Part shown: positions 8,967 to 17,322 of the stretch, piece after piece
How the letters are laid out: every line of letters begins with the position of its first letter
How positions within the stretch are numbered: the stretch's first letter is position 1
Assembly (NCBI RefSeq): GCF_003054055.1
Contig: NZ_QBKI01000003.1
Location: forward strand, 310,001 to 374,000
Source: Pontibacter mucosus
Lineage (GTDB): Bacteria > Bacteroidota > Bacteroidia > Cytophagales > Hymenobacteraceae
Direction of reading: 5' to 3'
Length of the DNA stretch: 64,000 bases
The notes under the pieces: model-generated
Seen by the model: the letters and a program-made list of their open reading frames with translations, nothing else
The model's database searches: none
Told to the model about the DNA's origin: nothing
Position numbers and translations under genes: made by a program

Positions 8967-9052
8967 AAATTATACTTTACCAAAACGTTAATTGCTGCTG
9001 CTCCTGCTGCAAGTATATAAAACCGGCTACCGGGGTGCAGGTTTAAAAAAAG

Positions 9053-9514
9053 TTAAGATTGTTTTTCCAGCAGGCGCTCCAGCCAGAAGATCAGGAAGAG
9101 GGCCACCAGGTTAACCCCCACAAACTTCTGCCCCAAGTCGGAGCCGGCGCTGAAGTGGAAAGAGGAGAGGGCGAATCGGAACTTAAAAATCCACCCCCCG
9201 ACCATGTCTACCCCCACACCGATACGCAGGCCCGCCACGTACTGGAAGGCCCAGGCCCCAATGCTGAAGTATACCACCTGCAACACCTGGTTCACGAGCG
9301 ATAGCCGGAGCCCTTTTCTGGGGTTGCGGAAAAGCATGCGCCCGCAAAGGATGGAGAAAATGTACAGCAGACCGGCCAGTATACTAAAGCGAAGCACCTC
9401 CTGGGTTACGGTGACCTCCCCGCCAAACATGACCAGCACTAAAAGGGCTATACCAATAACTCCACCCAGTATCTGGTAAATGGCAATGGCTTTGATCTGG
9501 ATATTTCTACTCAA
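9053..9514 (-). CDS. Small integral membrane protein, unknown function
   Basis: 153 residues with four predicted membrane segments: IAIYQILGGVIGIALLVLVM, FSILAGLLYIFSILCG, VLQVVYFSIGAWAFQYVAG, and a C-terminal VNLVALFLIFWLERLL. The short charged loop RNPRKGLRLS lies between TM2 and TM3, with a longer polar stretch before the last helix. I do not recognise a family. It is a lone gene between the efflux operon and the M19 dipeptidase, both in the same orientation, with a terminator upstream separating it from the dipeptidase. Start and coding status are supported by the long hydrophobic pattern only. Confidence 0.7.
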   Translation of the reverse strand: MSRNIQIKAIAIYQILGGVIGIALLVLVMFGGEVTVTQEVLRFSILAGLLYIFSILCGRMLFRNPRKGLRLSLVNQVLQVVYFSIGAWAFQYVAGLRIGVGVDMVGGWIFKFRFALSSFHFSAGSDLGQKFVGVNLVALFLIFWLERLLEKQS

Positions 9515-9667
9515 GGTGCTCAGAAACTAAAAGTTATGTGCAACTACATTTATTGTAGCTACAAAAGTGTGACAAAAGTAAAGAAAATAAGCTTTTGAAG
9601 CAGGGGGAGGCTTGCAATATTTGACGAATAGCGGCAGGAGCAAGACGAATAGGAAGCTCAATAATAT

Positions 9668-9701
9668 AAAAGGCAGGTATGCGTACCTGCCTTTTATACT
9701 T
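9668..9701. terminator. Bidirectional terminator with TATACTT tail
   Basis: Perfect 12-bp stem AAAAGGCAGGTA (9668-9679) and TACCTGCCTTTT (9684-9695), 4-base loop. A/T runs on both sides allow use in either direction; the neighbouring M19 gene reads leftward into it. A TATACTT motif overlaps its right edge (9695-9701). Confidence 0.85.
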
Positions 9702-9716
9702 TGGGGGCAAGTATAC

Positions 9717-10898
9717 TTAGCCTCCGTTCGCACGGAAAACGCGCAGGAAGTTCTCTCCAAGTATTTTCTTCACATCGGCCTCGCTGTAGCCACGGGCCAG
9801 CAGGCCTTTGGTCACGTTCGGAAAGTCCTGCACCCCATCCAGTTCTTTGGGAGCGGAGGTAATGCCGTCAAAATCAGAGCCGATGCCCACATAATCCACG
9901 CCCACCAGCTTTACGATATGGTCCAGGTGGTCGAGCAGCACGTCCAGGTCCGGACGGATGGCCAGGAACTCCTCGGGGTATTTTTTCTCCATGTAGCCGG
10001 CTATGTTGGAGCTGGACCAGCCCTGCGCGCGGAGGGAGTCGAATTCGGGTTTATACTTGTCCCGGAACGCTTTTTCGCGCTTGCTGTAGCCGGGGTCGAG
10101 GAAGCCGGAGTAGAAGTTAAGGTGAATCACGCCGCCGTTTTTGGCCACAGCCTTTATCTGCTTATCGGTTAGGTTACGCGATACCGGGTTTATACTGTGC
10201 ACGCAGCTGTGGGATACAAGTACAGGTTTAGAGGTGGTAGCCATGACATCCCAGAAGGTTTTCTCGCCCACATGGCTCAGGTCCACCAGCATGCCCATTT
10301 CGTTCATGCGTTTCACCACCTGCTTGCCAATTCCTTTCAGGCCGCGCTTTGATTTTGGCATTTTACCCGAGGTTTCATCGGCGGCAGAGGAGGCCCAGGG
10401 GGTGGAGTTGTTCCAGGTGAGGGTGAGGTAGCGGGCACCACGGTTGTACAGCTGCTCCAGCTTCTGCAGATCGTTGTCGATCATGTGTCCACCTTCCACG
10501 CCAATCAGCGCGGCCATCTTGCCTTCCCGCACCGCCTGTTCTATTCCTGCCACATCCGTAGCCAGCATCAACTTATCCGGGTTCCGCTTCACGATAGCCT
10601 CCAGAGAGTCTATCTGCTGGTTGGCATAGGCAAAGTTACCCGTTTCGTCGCTCCACACCGAGAAAAACTGCGCATCCACGCCACCTTCCTTAAACCGGCC
10701 CAGGTCCGAGTGCGTGCGGCCGCGAAGATCCTTGCTGATATCCATGCCTTCCATCACCGAAATCAGTACATCGTTGTGGGTGTCAATCAGGATGGCCTCC
10801 TGGTGTACTTGCCTGTAGTCCTGCGCGGCGAGCGTATGGCTGCCGAGTGCAAGGCCCAGTGCGGCGCTTATACTTAGGTAACGTTGCTTCTTTCTCAT
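9717..10898 (-). CDS. Membrane dipeptidase (renal dipeptidase, peptidase M19), exported
   Basis: A 393-residue zinc dipeptidase. The signal peptide ends near LAAQ, then LIDTHNDVLISV supplies the first metal ligands (His-x-Asp). Later family markers are GVEGGHMIDND (bridging Glu), LTLTWNNSTPWASSA, MGMLVDLSHVGEKTFWDV, PVLVSHS and the C-terminal VDYVGIGSDFDG with the catalytic-site Asp. It hydrolyses dipeptides, including D-residue substrates, in the periplasm or outside the cell, and may pair with the other exported peptidases in this window. Its stop codon is embedded in a full AAGTATACTT palindrome (9709-9718). Confidence 0.93.
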   Translation of the reverse strand: MRKKQRYLSISAALGLALGSHTLAAQDYRQVHQEAILIDTHNDVLISVMEGMDISKDLRGRTHSDLGRFKEGGVDAQFFSVWSDETGNFAYANQQIDSLEAIVKRNPDKLMLATDVAGIEQAVREGKMAALIGVEGGHMIDNDLQKLEQLYNRGARYLTLTWNNSTPWASSAADETSGKMPKSKRGLKGIGKQVVKRMNEMGMLVDLSHVGEKTFWDVMATTSKPVLVSHSCVHSINPVSRNLTDKQIKAVAKNGGVIHLNFYSGFLDPGYSKREKAFRDKYKPEFDSLRAQGWSSSNIAGYMEKKYPEEFLAIRPDLDVLLDHLDHIVKLVGVDYVGIGSDFDGITSAPKELDGVQDFPNVTKGLLARGYSEADVKKILGENFLRVFRANGG

Positions 10899-11116
10899 AG
10901 GGGGAGCGTGTGGTTTATACTTCCGGCTGGCCTTCGCCAGATTTCCATCCTTTAAATATAAGGTTTCTGGAATAATTTACCTAAACACGCTAAGGAATGG
11001 CTGGCTAAAGTATAGGAAGTATAAACTGAAGCTCACGTATACTTTACAAGTATAATTGCTCTTCGAACCTCCAAGTAGCAGGGGAGTTTTTTTCTGCAAA
11101 CGCGCTTGGTATGGCG

Positions 11117-11209
11117 CGAGCGTCCACGCTCGTGACCGGTTATCGTTGGGCCTCCGCCCAGTCGGATTACAAATCCGACCTCATAAACAAGGCACGGGTT
11201 AGAAACCCG
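11117..11209. repeat. Cluster of four perfect mini-hairpins
   Basis: In order: CGAGCGT-CC-ACGCTCG (11117-11132), TGGGC-CTCC-GCCCA (11147-11160), GTCGGATT-ACA-AATCCGAC (11161-11179) and CGGGTT-AGA-AACCCG (11195-11209). All stems are perfect with 2 to 4 base loops. A hairpin of the same style occurs at 46246-46263. Confidence 0.75.
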
Positions 11210-11245
11210 CTCCAGCAAAGTAGATGGGAGGTTATGCCTTTACTA

Positions 11246-11274
11246 CTCGCTACCAAGATCCTTTCAGGATGACA
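11246..11274. repeat. REP/MITE-like element, copy 2 (single arm)
   Basis: This 29-base stretch is the exact reverse complement of the left arm of the inverted repeat at 2125-2201 (CTCGCTACCAAGATCC, then TCAGGATGACA). The partner arm is missing, so this is a half-element. Confidence 0.75.
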
Positions 11275-11327
11275 GAATAAAGATAAGGAAATGACCATGC
11301 TCCAAAGAGGGGAAGATCAGGGAAGTG

Positions 11328-12137
11328 TTAGAGAGTGCCCAAACTAGAAAGTATAAAGTGTGCCGATTTTTCCAGTACCTGCTCCGGCGCCTCTCGGTGC
11401 GGGGTGTGGCCGATGTCCGGAAGTATAAGTTGTTGTACCGGCCCCTGTGCCTGTTGCACGACTGCCTCCACCTGGGCCAGTGTGCCATATTCGTCTTTCT
11501 CACCTTGGATGATAAGCGCCGGGCAAAGTATGGCCGGCAGGAAATGCTCAATGTTCCAGCTGCGGAAACTGCTCGAAAGCCAGGTGTCGGTCCAGGCGCG
11601 GAAAACGGCCTCAGTTTTGGCACTATGGTATTTCTGTAGCTTCTGCGGCAGGTTGGTCGTTTGGTAAGCTTCCACGGCTTCCCGTATGCCCGCCAGCGTA
11701 ACCTCTTCCACAAAAACGTGGGCCCCTTCGGTAATGATGGCTTTGATCCTGGATTTATACTTGGCAGCCGCAATCAGGGCGATGCTGCCGCCATCGGAGT
11801 GACCGAAAAGTATAGCCTGAGAGATTTGCAGCTTTGCCAGCAGCCTTTCCAGCACATATGCCTCCTGCTCCAGGTAATCCTGCCCGCGGTCTACGCTTCT
11901 GAAAGGAGAGGACTCGCCATAGCCTTGCCGGTCGTAGAGGAGGGCGGGGCAACCGGCGGCCTGTGCCAGCTTCTCCGGAAAATCGCGCCACAGCCTGATG
12001 CAGCCCAGCGAATCGTGCAGAAAAACCAGCACGGTCTTACTGGCTGTCGCTGCTTCGGGGTAGTACCATTTCAGGCAGATCTCGGTATCATCTACAAGTA
12101 TAAATTCTTCTTTGGTATAGATGGGAGTGGAGGTCAT
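11328..12137 (-). CDS. Alpha/beta hydrolase
   Basis: A 269-residue cytoplasmic alpha/beta-hydrolase fold protein. The oxyanion region is VLVFLHDSLGCI; note HD instead of the common HG. The nucleophile elbow is GHSDGG with Ser114, the acid is in IQGEKDEYGT, and the base in LPDIGHTPHREAPE. The catalytic triad is therefore complete. It resembles esterase, haloperoxidase or epoxide-hydrolase-like enzymes, but the substrate cannot be told. No operon partner; the neighbours are separated by motif-rich spacers. Confidence 0.88.
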   Translation of the reverse strand: MTSTPIYTKEEFILVDDTEICLKWYYPEAATASKTVLVFLHDSLGCIRLWRDFPEKLAQAAGCPALLYDRQGYGESSPFRSVDRGQDYLEQEAYVLERLLAKLQISQAILFGHSDGGSIALIAAAKYKSRIKAIITEGAHVFVEEVTLAGIREAVEAYQTTNLPQKLQKYHSAKTEAVFRAWTDTWLSSSFRSWNIEHFLPAILCPALIIQGEKDEYGTLAQVEAVVQQAQGPVQQLILPDIGHTPHREAPEQVLEKSAHFILSSLGTL

Positions 12138-12196
12138 GGAAAGTATCAGTCGGTGTTAAAGACTGTGAAGATAGCATGGGTCGGGGCGAATACAAA

Positions 12197-12243
12197 AAAA
12201 TCCCCACCCGTAGCGACAGGTAGGGATTTTATACGTTATACTT
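12197..12243 (-). terminator. Terminator after the S46 peptidase
   Basis: Stem AAATCCCCACC (12198-12208) and GGTAGGGATTT (12219-12229) with one mismatch, T/A-rich flanks, and a TATACTT motif at 12237-12243. It lies 22 to 55 bases beyond the leftward gene's stop. Confidence 0.7.
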
Positions 12244-12251
12244 TAAAAAGC

Positions 12252-14558
12252 TTAGGCCTCAACCTCTGCTTTTTCTTTTTTCTTCTTTTTCTTCAGCTCT
12301 TTCTCCAGCTTCTTTTTTTCTTTCTTGGAGAGCTCTTTTTCGGGTTGCTGTTGCTTTCGTGCATCAACCTGCGGCAGGCCGGAAGTATCATCCGTCACCA
12401 GTGTCATTTCCTCTACCAGGTGACCAGCACCGGCAAACTTGTCTACAATAAAGAGCATGTAGCGCACATCCACCGAGATGTTGCGCACCTGGTCCGGGTT
12501 GTAGACGATGTCGCTCATGGTGCCTTCCCAATTACGGTCGAAGTTGGTGCCAATCAGCTGGCCGTTGGCGTTGATGATCGGGGAGCCCGAGTTACCGCCC
12601 GTGGTATGGTTGGAGGCGATAAAGCACACCGGCATCTGCCCGTTTACGCCATAGCGACCGTAGTCCTTTTTCTCGTACAACTCGCGCAGCCTAGGCGGAA
12701 TGGCATAGTCTTCGGCCACACCAGAGGCAGCTTTCTCCATCACGCCTTCCAAAGTGGTGTAGTACGTATAAATCACGCCATCTACTGGCTTGTAAGGCTC
12801 TACTTTGCCATAGGCCACGCGTAGGGTGGAGTTGGCATCCGGGTAGAAGTTCTTGTCGCTCTGCATCTGGCGAAGCCCGGCCACATACTTGCGGTACAGC
12901 AGGTTCAGGTTATCGTTTACCGAAGTATACGTCGGCATCACGTTCGCGCTGTAGTAGTCTGCCACACTGCTGGCCAGCACAAAGGCAGGGTCGTTTTTGA
13001 TGGCGTCCTTGCCTTGTCTTGCCTCAGCCAATACCTTCTTCACGCCTGCCTCAGAAACAAAGGCCGACTTGGCAAACACGTCCTCGGCATACTTGGCAAA
13101 GTCGCCTTTATACTTGCTGCGCACCATGCTGAAGATCTCCGGGTGCAGCTTCTGGTCGATGTTATTGTAGTATAACTCCAGCAGGGCGGCAAACACCTTC
13201 TTGTCTGATGGGGCGTGGTAGTCTTTAAAGTAACCAGCTGCGTACGTTTCCAGCTTCGCCACCTGCGCGTTGATGTCGCTCTGCGGGGACTTTTTAGCCA
13301 GCAAAGCCTGCAACGTGGTAAAGTTATTGGCCAGTTTCACAATCTCCACGCCAAAGGCTGCTTCGTTGATGTAGTCGCGTGAGATGGTGATGCCATCCAG
13401 CGCCTTGTAGTTCTTCTCGAAATCGGCCAACAGGCTGCCATACTCTTGCTGGCGCGCCGGGTCGGCAGCCACCCACTGGGCAAACTGCTGCTCCAACTGC
13501 TGCTTGTTCTCAATGGCATTGGCCTTGCGGATACCGCGGTTCTCGCCGATCCACTTTTTCCAGGCATTGGCGATGCTGGCATACTTGGCCGCATACTTGA
13601 TGCGCACCTCGTCAGAGGCCTTCATGTCCTTGTCCAGGATGTTTAGCTTGGTTTCGCGGATGTTGATCTTGTGCGGGTTGGACACCTCGTATATCTCGCG
13701 CACCGCCTGCGAAGTAAGGTACTCGTTCGTACGGCCCGGGAAGCCAAACACCATGGTAAAATCGTTTTCCTTGATGCCGCTCAGCGAGATAGGCAGGTGG
13801 TGCTTCGGCTTGTACGGCTTGTTCTCTGGCGAGTACTCGGCTGGCTCGTTGTTTGGGCCAGCGTAGATGCGGAACAGCGCGAAGTCGCCGGTGTGGCGTG
13901 GCCACATCCAGTTATCCGTATCGCCACCGAATTTACCGATAGAAGACGGCGGGGCACCTACCAATCGGATGTCCTTGAAGGTTTCGGTGATGTACATGTA
14001 GTACTCGTTGCCATAGAAGAACGGACGGATAACAGCGTTGTAGTGCGTGCCAACCGTAGCGTCTCTGCCTACTTTGGAGATGTTGCGCTGCACGATGGCC
14101 TCGCGCTCAGCCTCGTTTTTGGCAATCTCCGTACCGGCCAGGATCTGCTTGGTTACATCCTCCATGCGCACGATGAAGGTGGCGGTAAGGCCTGGGTTGG
14201 GCAGCTCCTGCTCCCGGTTCATGGCCCAGAAGCCCTCAGTAAGGTAATCGTTTTCTACGGAGGAATGCTGCTGAATCTGGCCGTAGCCGCAGTGGTGGTT
14301 GGTGAGCAACAGGCCCTCCGGCGAGATCATCTCTCCGGTACAGAAGCCACCGAACGAAACAATGGCATCCTTCAGGCTCGACTGGTTGACGCTGTAGATG
14401 TCCTCTGCCGTGAGCTTCATGCCCTTGTCCTGCATCTGCGCCTCGTTCAGTTGCTTGAGCAGCATAGGCAGCCACATGCCTTCATCGGGCACGGCCGTGG
14501 AAACGCCAACGCTCAGCAAAGCAGCCGCAAAAAAGGATAATATGCGTTTACTGATCAT
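12252..14558 (-). CDS. S46 family dipeptidyl-peptidase, DPP11 type (Asp/Glu-specific)
   Basis: A 768-residue exported serine peptidase releasing dipeptides from N-termini, a main route of peptide feeding in Bacteroidota. The signal peptide is followed by PDEGMWLP. Catalytic His is in TNHHCGYG (residues 86-93), Asp in GGDTDNWMWPRHTGDF, and Ser657 in GGNSGSP. Exactly 18 residues after the Ser comes Arg675 in FDRNWEG. In Porphyromonas gingivalis the same position (Ser655 + 18 = Arg673) gives DPP11 its preference for acidic P1 residues, while DPP7 has Gly there. The C-terminus carries an unusual Lys/Glu-rich tail (KKEKKKLEKELKK), absent from the catalytic fold. Confidence 0.94.
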   Translation of the reverse strand: MISKRILSFFAAALLSVGVSTAVPDEGMWLPMLLKQLNEAQMQDKGMKLTAEDIYSVNQSSLKDAIVSFGGFCTGEMISPEGLLLTNHHCGYGQIQQHSSVENDYLTEGFWAMNREQELPNPGLTATFIVRMEDVTKQILAGTEIAKNEAEREAIVQRNISKVGRDATVGTHYNAVIRPFFYGNEYYMYITETFKDIRLVGAPPSSIGKFGGDTDNWMWPRHTGDFALFRIYAGPNNEPAEYSPENKPYKPKHHLPISLSGIKENDFTMVFGFPGRTNEYLTSQAVREIYEVSNPHKINIRETKLNILDKDMKASDEVRIKYAAKYASIANAWKKWIGENRGIRKANAIENKQQLEQQFAQWVAADPARQQEYGSLLADFEKNYKALDGITISRDYINEAAFGVEIVKLANNFTTLQALLAKKSPQSDINAQVAKLETYAAGYFKDYHAPSDKKVFAALLELYYNNIDQKLHPEIFSMVRSKYKGDFAKYAEDVFAKSAFVSEAGVKKVLAEARQGKDAIKNDPAFVLASSVADYYSANVMPTYTSVNDNLNLLYRKYVAGLRQMQSDKNFYPDANSTLRVAYGKVEPYKPVDGVIYTYYTTLEGVMEKAASGVAEDYAIPPRLRELYEKKDYGRYGVNGQMPVCFIASNHTTGGNSGSPIINANGQLIGTNFDRNWEGTMSDIVYNPDQVRNISVDVRYMLFIVDKFAGAGHLVEEMTLVTDDTSGLPQVDARKQQQPEKELSKKEKKKLEKELKKKKKKEKAEVEA

Positions 14559-14715
14559 GTGTAAGTAGATTGATTGTTGTATATAAGTGCCTAAAGTTAG
14601 CCATTTTTTACCTCTGATGGATGCGATTTACAGGCTTATCAGGGCTAAGGTGCGCTGGCGACGGAAATGTGACAGCCTCGAAAGCAGGAAATCTTCTAAT
14701 CCCTACTAAAAGAAC

Positions 14716-14748
14716 AAGGGGCACCTGGCCTGAAGCCAGGGTGCCCCC
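14716..14748 (-). terminator. Terminator after the YkvA gene
   Basis: GC-rich inverted repeat GGGGCACC-TGGC (14718-14729) pairing with GCCA-GGGTGCCCC (14735-14747). Read leftward it is followed by TTGTTCTTTT. It lies 53 bases past the leftward stop. Confidence 0.75.
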
Positions 14749-14800
14749 GTAACAAAAGCGTGTAATCAGCGCTTTACGTTATACTTTTAAGATGCCGCTA

Positions 14801-15247
14801 TCAGAAGCGCCCGATGTTCTCGTAGCTGGTTTGCACCTCCCACTCGCGGTACTTGGTAATCTCTTTGCTGAATGCATCCACAAACCATGCCATTAGGCTG
14901 ATATCGTCCATCAAACCAAACACAGGTATAAAATCGGGGATAATGTCGAGCGGGGTCACCAGGTAGAGCAGCACTGCCACCCCAATCAGCATTGATTTCC
15001 TGGAGATGTCGCGGTAATCGCCCCGCATATAGGCCCTTACCATCCGCATAAAGGTCATCATCACCTCCCGCAGTTGCAGGAATCCGTTTTCCGGTCTGTT
15101 TACATCCACCAGCTTATTGTAGGCTGTCGTCAGCAGCAACCCTACTTTCATGGGCTTGGAAAGTAATGCCCCGGCTTTGCCTGTAAACCTCCTGAAAATG
15201 GGGTTTTGGGAATACTTGTACCCTTTCTGTATCCAATCTTGCAGCAT
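14801..15247 (-). CDS. YkvA family protein (DUF1232)
   Basis: 148 residues. The DUF1232 core is visible as VAVLLYLVTPLDIIPDFIPV followed by FGLMDDISLM, a short hydrophobic hairpin with the invariant PxDxIPDFIP pattern. The N-terminal 80 residues are amphipathic and basic, without signal peptide. The family is widespread and of unknown biochemical role; it is thought to be membrane-associated. Single gene with its own terminator. The upstream spacer is an unusual word-repeat region. Confidence 0.85.
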   Translation of the reverse strand: MLQDWIQKGYKYSQNPIFRRFTGKAGALLSKPMKVGLLLTTAYNKLVDVNRPENGFLQLREVMMTFMRMVRAYMRGDYRDISRKSMLIGVAVLLYLVTPLDIIPDFIPVFGLMDDISLMAWFVDAFSKEITKYREWEVQTSYENIGRF

Positions 15248-15298
15248 ATAGCATTTCCTATTTAATATCTATCAATATCAATACGTACGCCAACACAG

Positions 15299-15590
15299 GG
15301 AGTTAAGGGAGTTGGGGAGTTTAGGAGTTAGAGAGTTGGGGAGTTAGAAAGTTAGAGGGTTAAAAAGTTAGAAAGTTAAAAACTCATGAGTTATACTTTC
15401 CAGCTTTCTAAATATAAAGGCAGGTTATATATCTTTCAATTCCCAAATTCTCTAGCTCTCCGTTTCCACAACTACTAAATTCTCTAAGTCATAAACTCTC
15501 TAAGTCATAAACTCTCTAACTCCTAAACTCCTAAACTCCCAAACTCACCCAACTTTCTAACTTCCAAACCTTCTAACTTTTTAACTTCTA
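15299..15590. repeat. Degenerate word-repeat inverted region
   Basis: The left half (15299-15400) is built from variants of GAGTTAG and GAAAGTTAG. The right half (15470-15590) is built from their complements (CTAACTC, CTTTCTAAC), including a 14-base direct repeat CTCTAAGTCATAAA twice at 15482-15511. The halves can fold on each other as a long imperfect hairpin. No gene is present in 15248-15587. Confidence 0.7.
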
Positions 15591-17027
15591 CAGCAATTCA
15601 TTTGCCAGATTTGCCAGCTCGGAACGCTCGCCTTTTAAAAGGGTGATGTGGGCGTAGAGCGGGTGGTTGCGGGCACGGTCGATGAGGTAGGAGAGGCCGT
15701 TGCTCTGCGAGTCGAGGTAAGGCGTGTCGATTTGATAAATATCCCCGGTGAAGATGATTTTGGTGTTTTCACCAGCTCGGGAGATGATCGTTTTCACCTC
15801 GTGCGGCGTGAGGTTCTGGGCCTCATCCACGATAAAGATGATGTTGGAAAGGCTGCGGCCCCGGATATAAGCCAGCGGTGTGATCACCAGTTTTTCCAGC
15901 TCCACCATCTCGCGCAGGCGCTGGTATTCCTTACTGGTTTCGGGGTACTGGTTCTGGATATACTTCAGGTTGTCCCAGAGCGGCTCCATGTAGGGGTTCA
16001 GCTTAGATTTGATGTCGCCGGGCAGGTAACCGATGTCCTTGTTGCTGAGCGGCACCACCGGCCGGGCCAGGTAAATTTGCTTGTACTCGCGGCGTTGCTC
16101 CAGTGCGCTGGCCAGTGCCAGCAGGGTCTTGCCCGTACCGGCCACACCCTGTACACTCACCAGTTTTATCTGCGGGTGGGTGAGGGCATGTAGCGCGAAA
16201 GCCTGCTCGGCGTTGCGTGGCTTCACACCGTACGCGGTAATCTTATCCACCCGCTCCAGGCGCTTCTCGGTTCTGTTGTAGAAGCCCAGCACCGAGTTCT
16301 TGAAGCTCTTCAGCACAAAGTAGTGGTTGTCTTCAGGCTCTTGCTGCAGCACCTTGTCCATGTCGCAGAAGCCATGCTCGTAGAGCTCGTTTACTGCCTC
16401 TGCAGAGATATCCTCCAGGGTGTCGCTGCCGGTATAAAGGCCTGCCACATCCTGGATTTTGCCAGTCTCATAATCCTCTGAAATGATGTTCAGGGCGCGG
16501 GCTTTCAGGCGCAGGTTGATGTCCTTGGTAACCAGCACCACTTTTTTGTCCGGCGTTTGCTGCTGCAGGCCAAGCGCTGAGTTGAGGATGTGGTGGTCGT
16601 TTTTGTCGCCGAAGGTATGGATGGCATCCACGCCGGAGACGGTGTTGTTCATGAGCACCTTAAAGTTGCCTTTGTTGCGGCCGTTCAGCGGAATCCAGTT
16701 CTGCAGTTTGTGCTCGGCCGAGAGCTTGTCGATGAAGCGGATAAACTCCCTGGCCTCAAAGTTCTTGATGTCGTTTCCTTTTTTGAAGTTGTCCAGTTCC
16801 TCCAGCACTGTGATGGGTATGGCCACGTCGTGTTCTTTAAAGTTCTGCACGGCGCTGTGGTCGTAAAGTATGACGGAGGTGTCCAGGACGAAGATTTTTT
16901 TGTCGTCTGTCTCTGCTGCTTTGGTTTTAGAGGTGCTTGCTTTTGTACGGGTTTTGCTGCCTTGGTTTTTTGGGGTGCTATTAGATTCAACGGCAGCGGC
17001 ACTGGTTTCGGTTGTTGCTTTGGGCAT
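15588..17027 (-). CDS. PhoH-family ATPase with N-terminal PIN domain (PhoH2-like)
   Basis: 479 residues. A low-complexity Lys/Thr/Ser N-terminus (about 1-42) is followed by a PIN nuclease domain opening KIFVLDTSVILYD (Asp49 as metal-binding acid) with further acidic residues in LEELDNF and HILNSAL. The C-terminal PhoH ATPase has Walker A GVAGTGKT (293-300), PVVPLSNKDIGYLPGD, Walker B IIFIVDEAQN (about 398-407) and the sensor region IIFTGDIYQID. Such PIN-PhoH proteins act as RNA helicase/ribonucleases in mycobacteria (PhoH2), where they pair with an antitoxin; no such small partner precedes this gene. RNA targets are unknown. Confidence 0.9.
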   Translation of the reverse strand: MPKATTETSAAAVESNSTPKNQGSKTRTKASTSKTKAAETDDKKIFVLDTSVILYDHSAVQNFKEHDVAIPITVLEELDNFKKGNDIKNFEAREFIRFIDKLSAEHKLQNWIPLNGRNKGNFKVLMNNTVSGVDAIHTFGDKNDHHILNSALGLQQQTPDKKVVLVTKDINLRLKARALNIISEDYETGKIQDVAGLYTGSDTLEDISAEAVNELYEHGFCDMDKVLQQEPEDNHYFVLKSFKNSVLGFYNRTEKRLERVDKITAYGVKPRNAEQAFALHALTHPQIKLVSVQGVAGTGKTLLALASALEQRREYKQIYLARPVVPLSNKDIGYLPGDIKSKLNPYMEPLWDNLKYIQNQYPETSKEYQRLREMVELEKLVITPLAYIRGRSLSNIIFIVDEAQNLTPHEVKTIISRAGENTKIIFTGDIYQIDTPYLDSQSNGLSYLIDRARNHPLYAHITLLKGERSELANLANELL

Positions 17028-17204
17028 AAGCGTGTGGTTAGGGTGAAACCTGATTTTAAGTATGTCTGCGAGGCGCTGCCGGTGGGCAGCTATATAGTTG
17101 TTTACGATTTATTCGCCTGCCCGGCCGAACTTCCGGAGCTCAGGAGAGGAGATTTTTATAGTTGCTCCTCCTATGCCAATCTATAGACTTGTTATCTAAC
17201 GCTT

Positions 17205-17322
17205 TATACTTTCAGTTGAAGTATAACTAAATATTTAGTTACACGTAAAAATTTTTATACTTTAGCCGGCAATCATATCTCAAAACCTCAGGCTCATGGC
17301 ACATCTTCGGGTTTCTATACTT
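17205..17322. promoter_or_regulatory. AAGTATA motif cluster around the start of the MORN-like gene
   Basis: Four exact motifs in 118 bases: TATACTT at 17205, AAGTATA at 17219, TATACTT at 17256 and 17316 (the last inside the signal peptide coding region). The divergent PhoH gene starts at 17027, so its promoter must lie in 17028-17204; no clear TAnnTTTG was found. Labelled regulatory only by location. Confidence 0.3.

Larger units (their letters stand above)
10899..11327. other. Gene-free stretch: motif cluster, hairpins and REP copy
   Basis: No credible gene. It contains AAGTATA motifs at 10916, 11008, 11017, 11038 and 11048, four perfect short hairpins in a row (11117-11209), and the second REP arm (11246-11274). 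The 61-codon open frame across 11033-11218 is made of these repeats. Confidence 0.7.

Noticed and set aside
9567..9582. TGACAAAAGT near the M19 gene as another FNR-like box
   Set aside because: The second half-site is absent (followed by AAAG), so it lacks dyad symmetry.
11033..11218. 61-codon open frame on the minus strand
   Set aside because: It runs through the mini-hairpin cluster; its residues are dictated by the repeats and there is no start context.
17256..17322. TATACTTTG as a -7 promoter element
   Set aside because: It resembles TAnnTTTG but has one base too many between TA and TTTG, and most copies lie inside genes in either orientation, so promoter function cannot explain its abundance.
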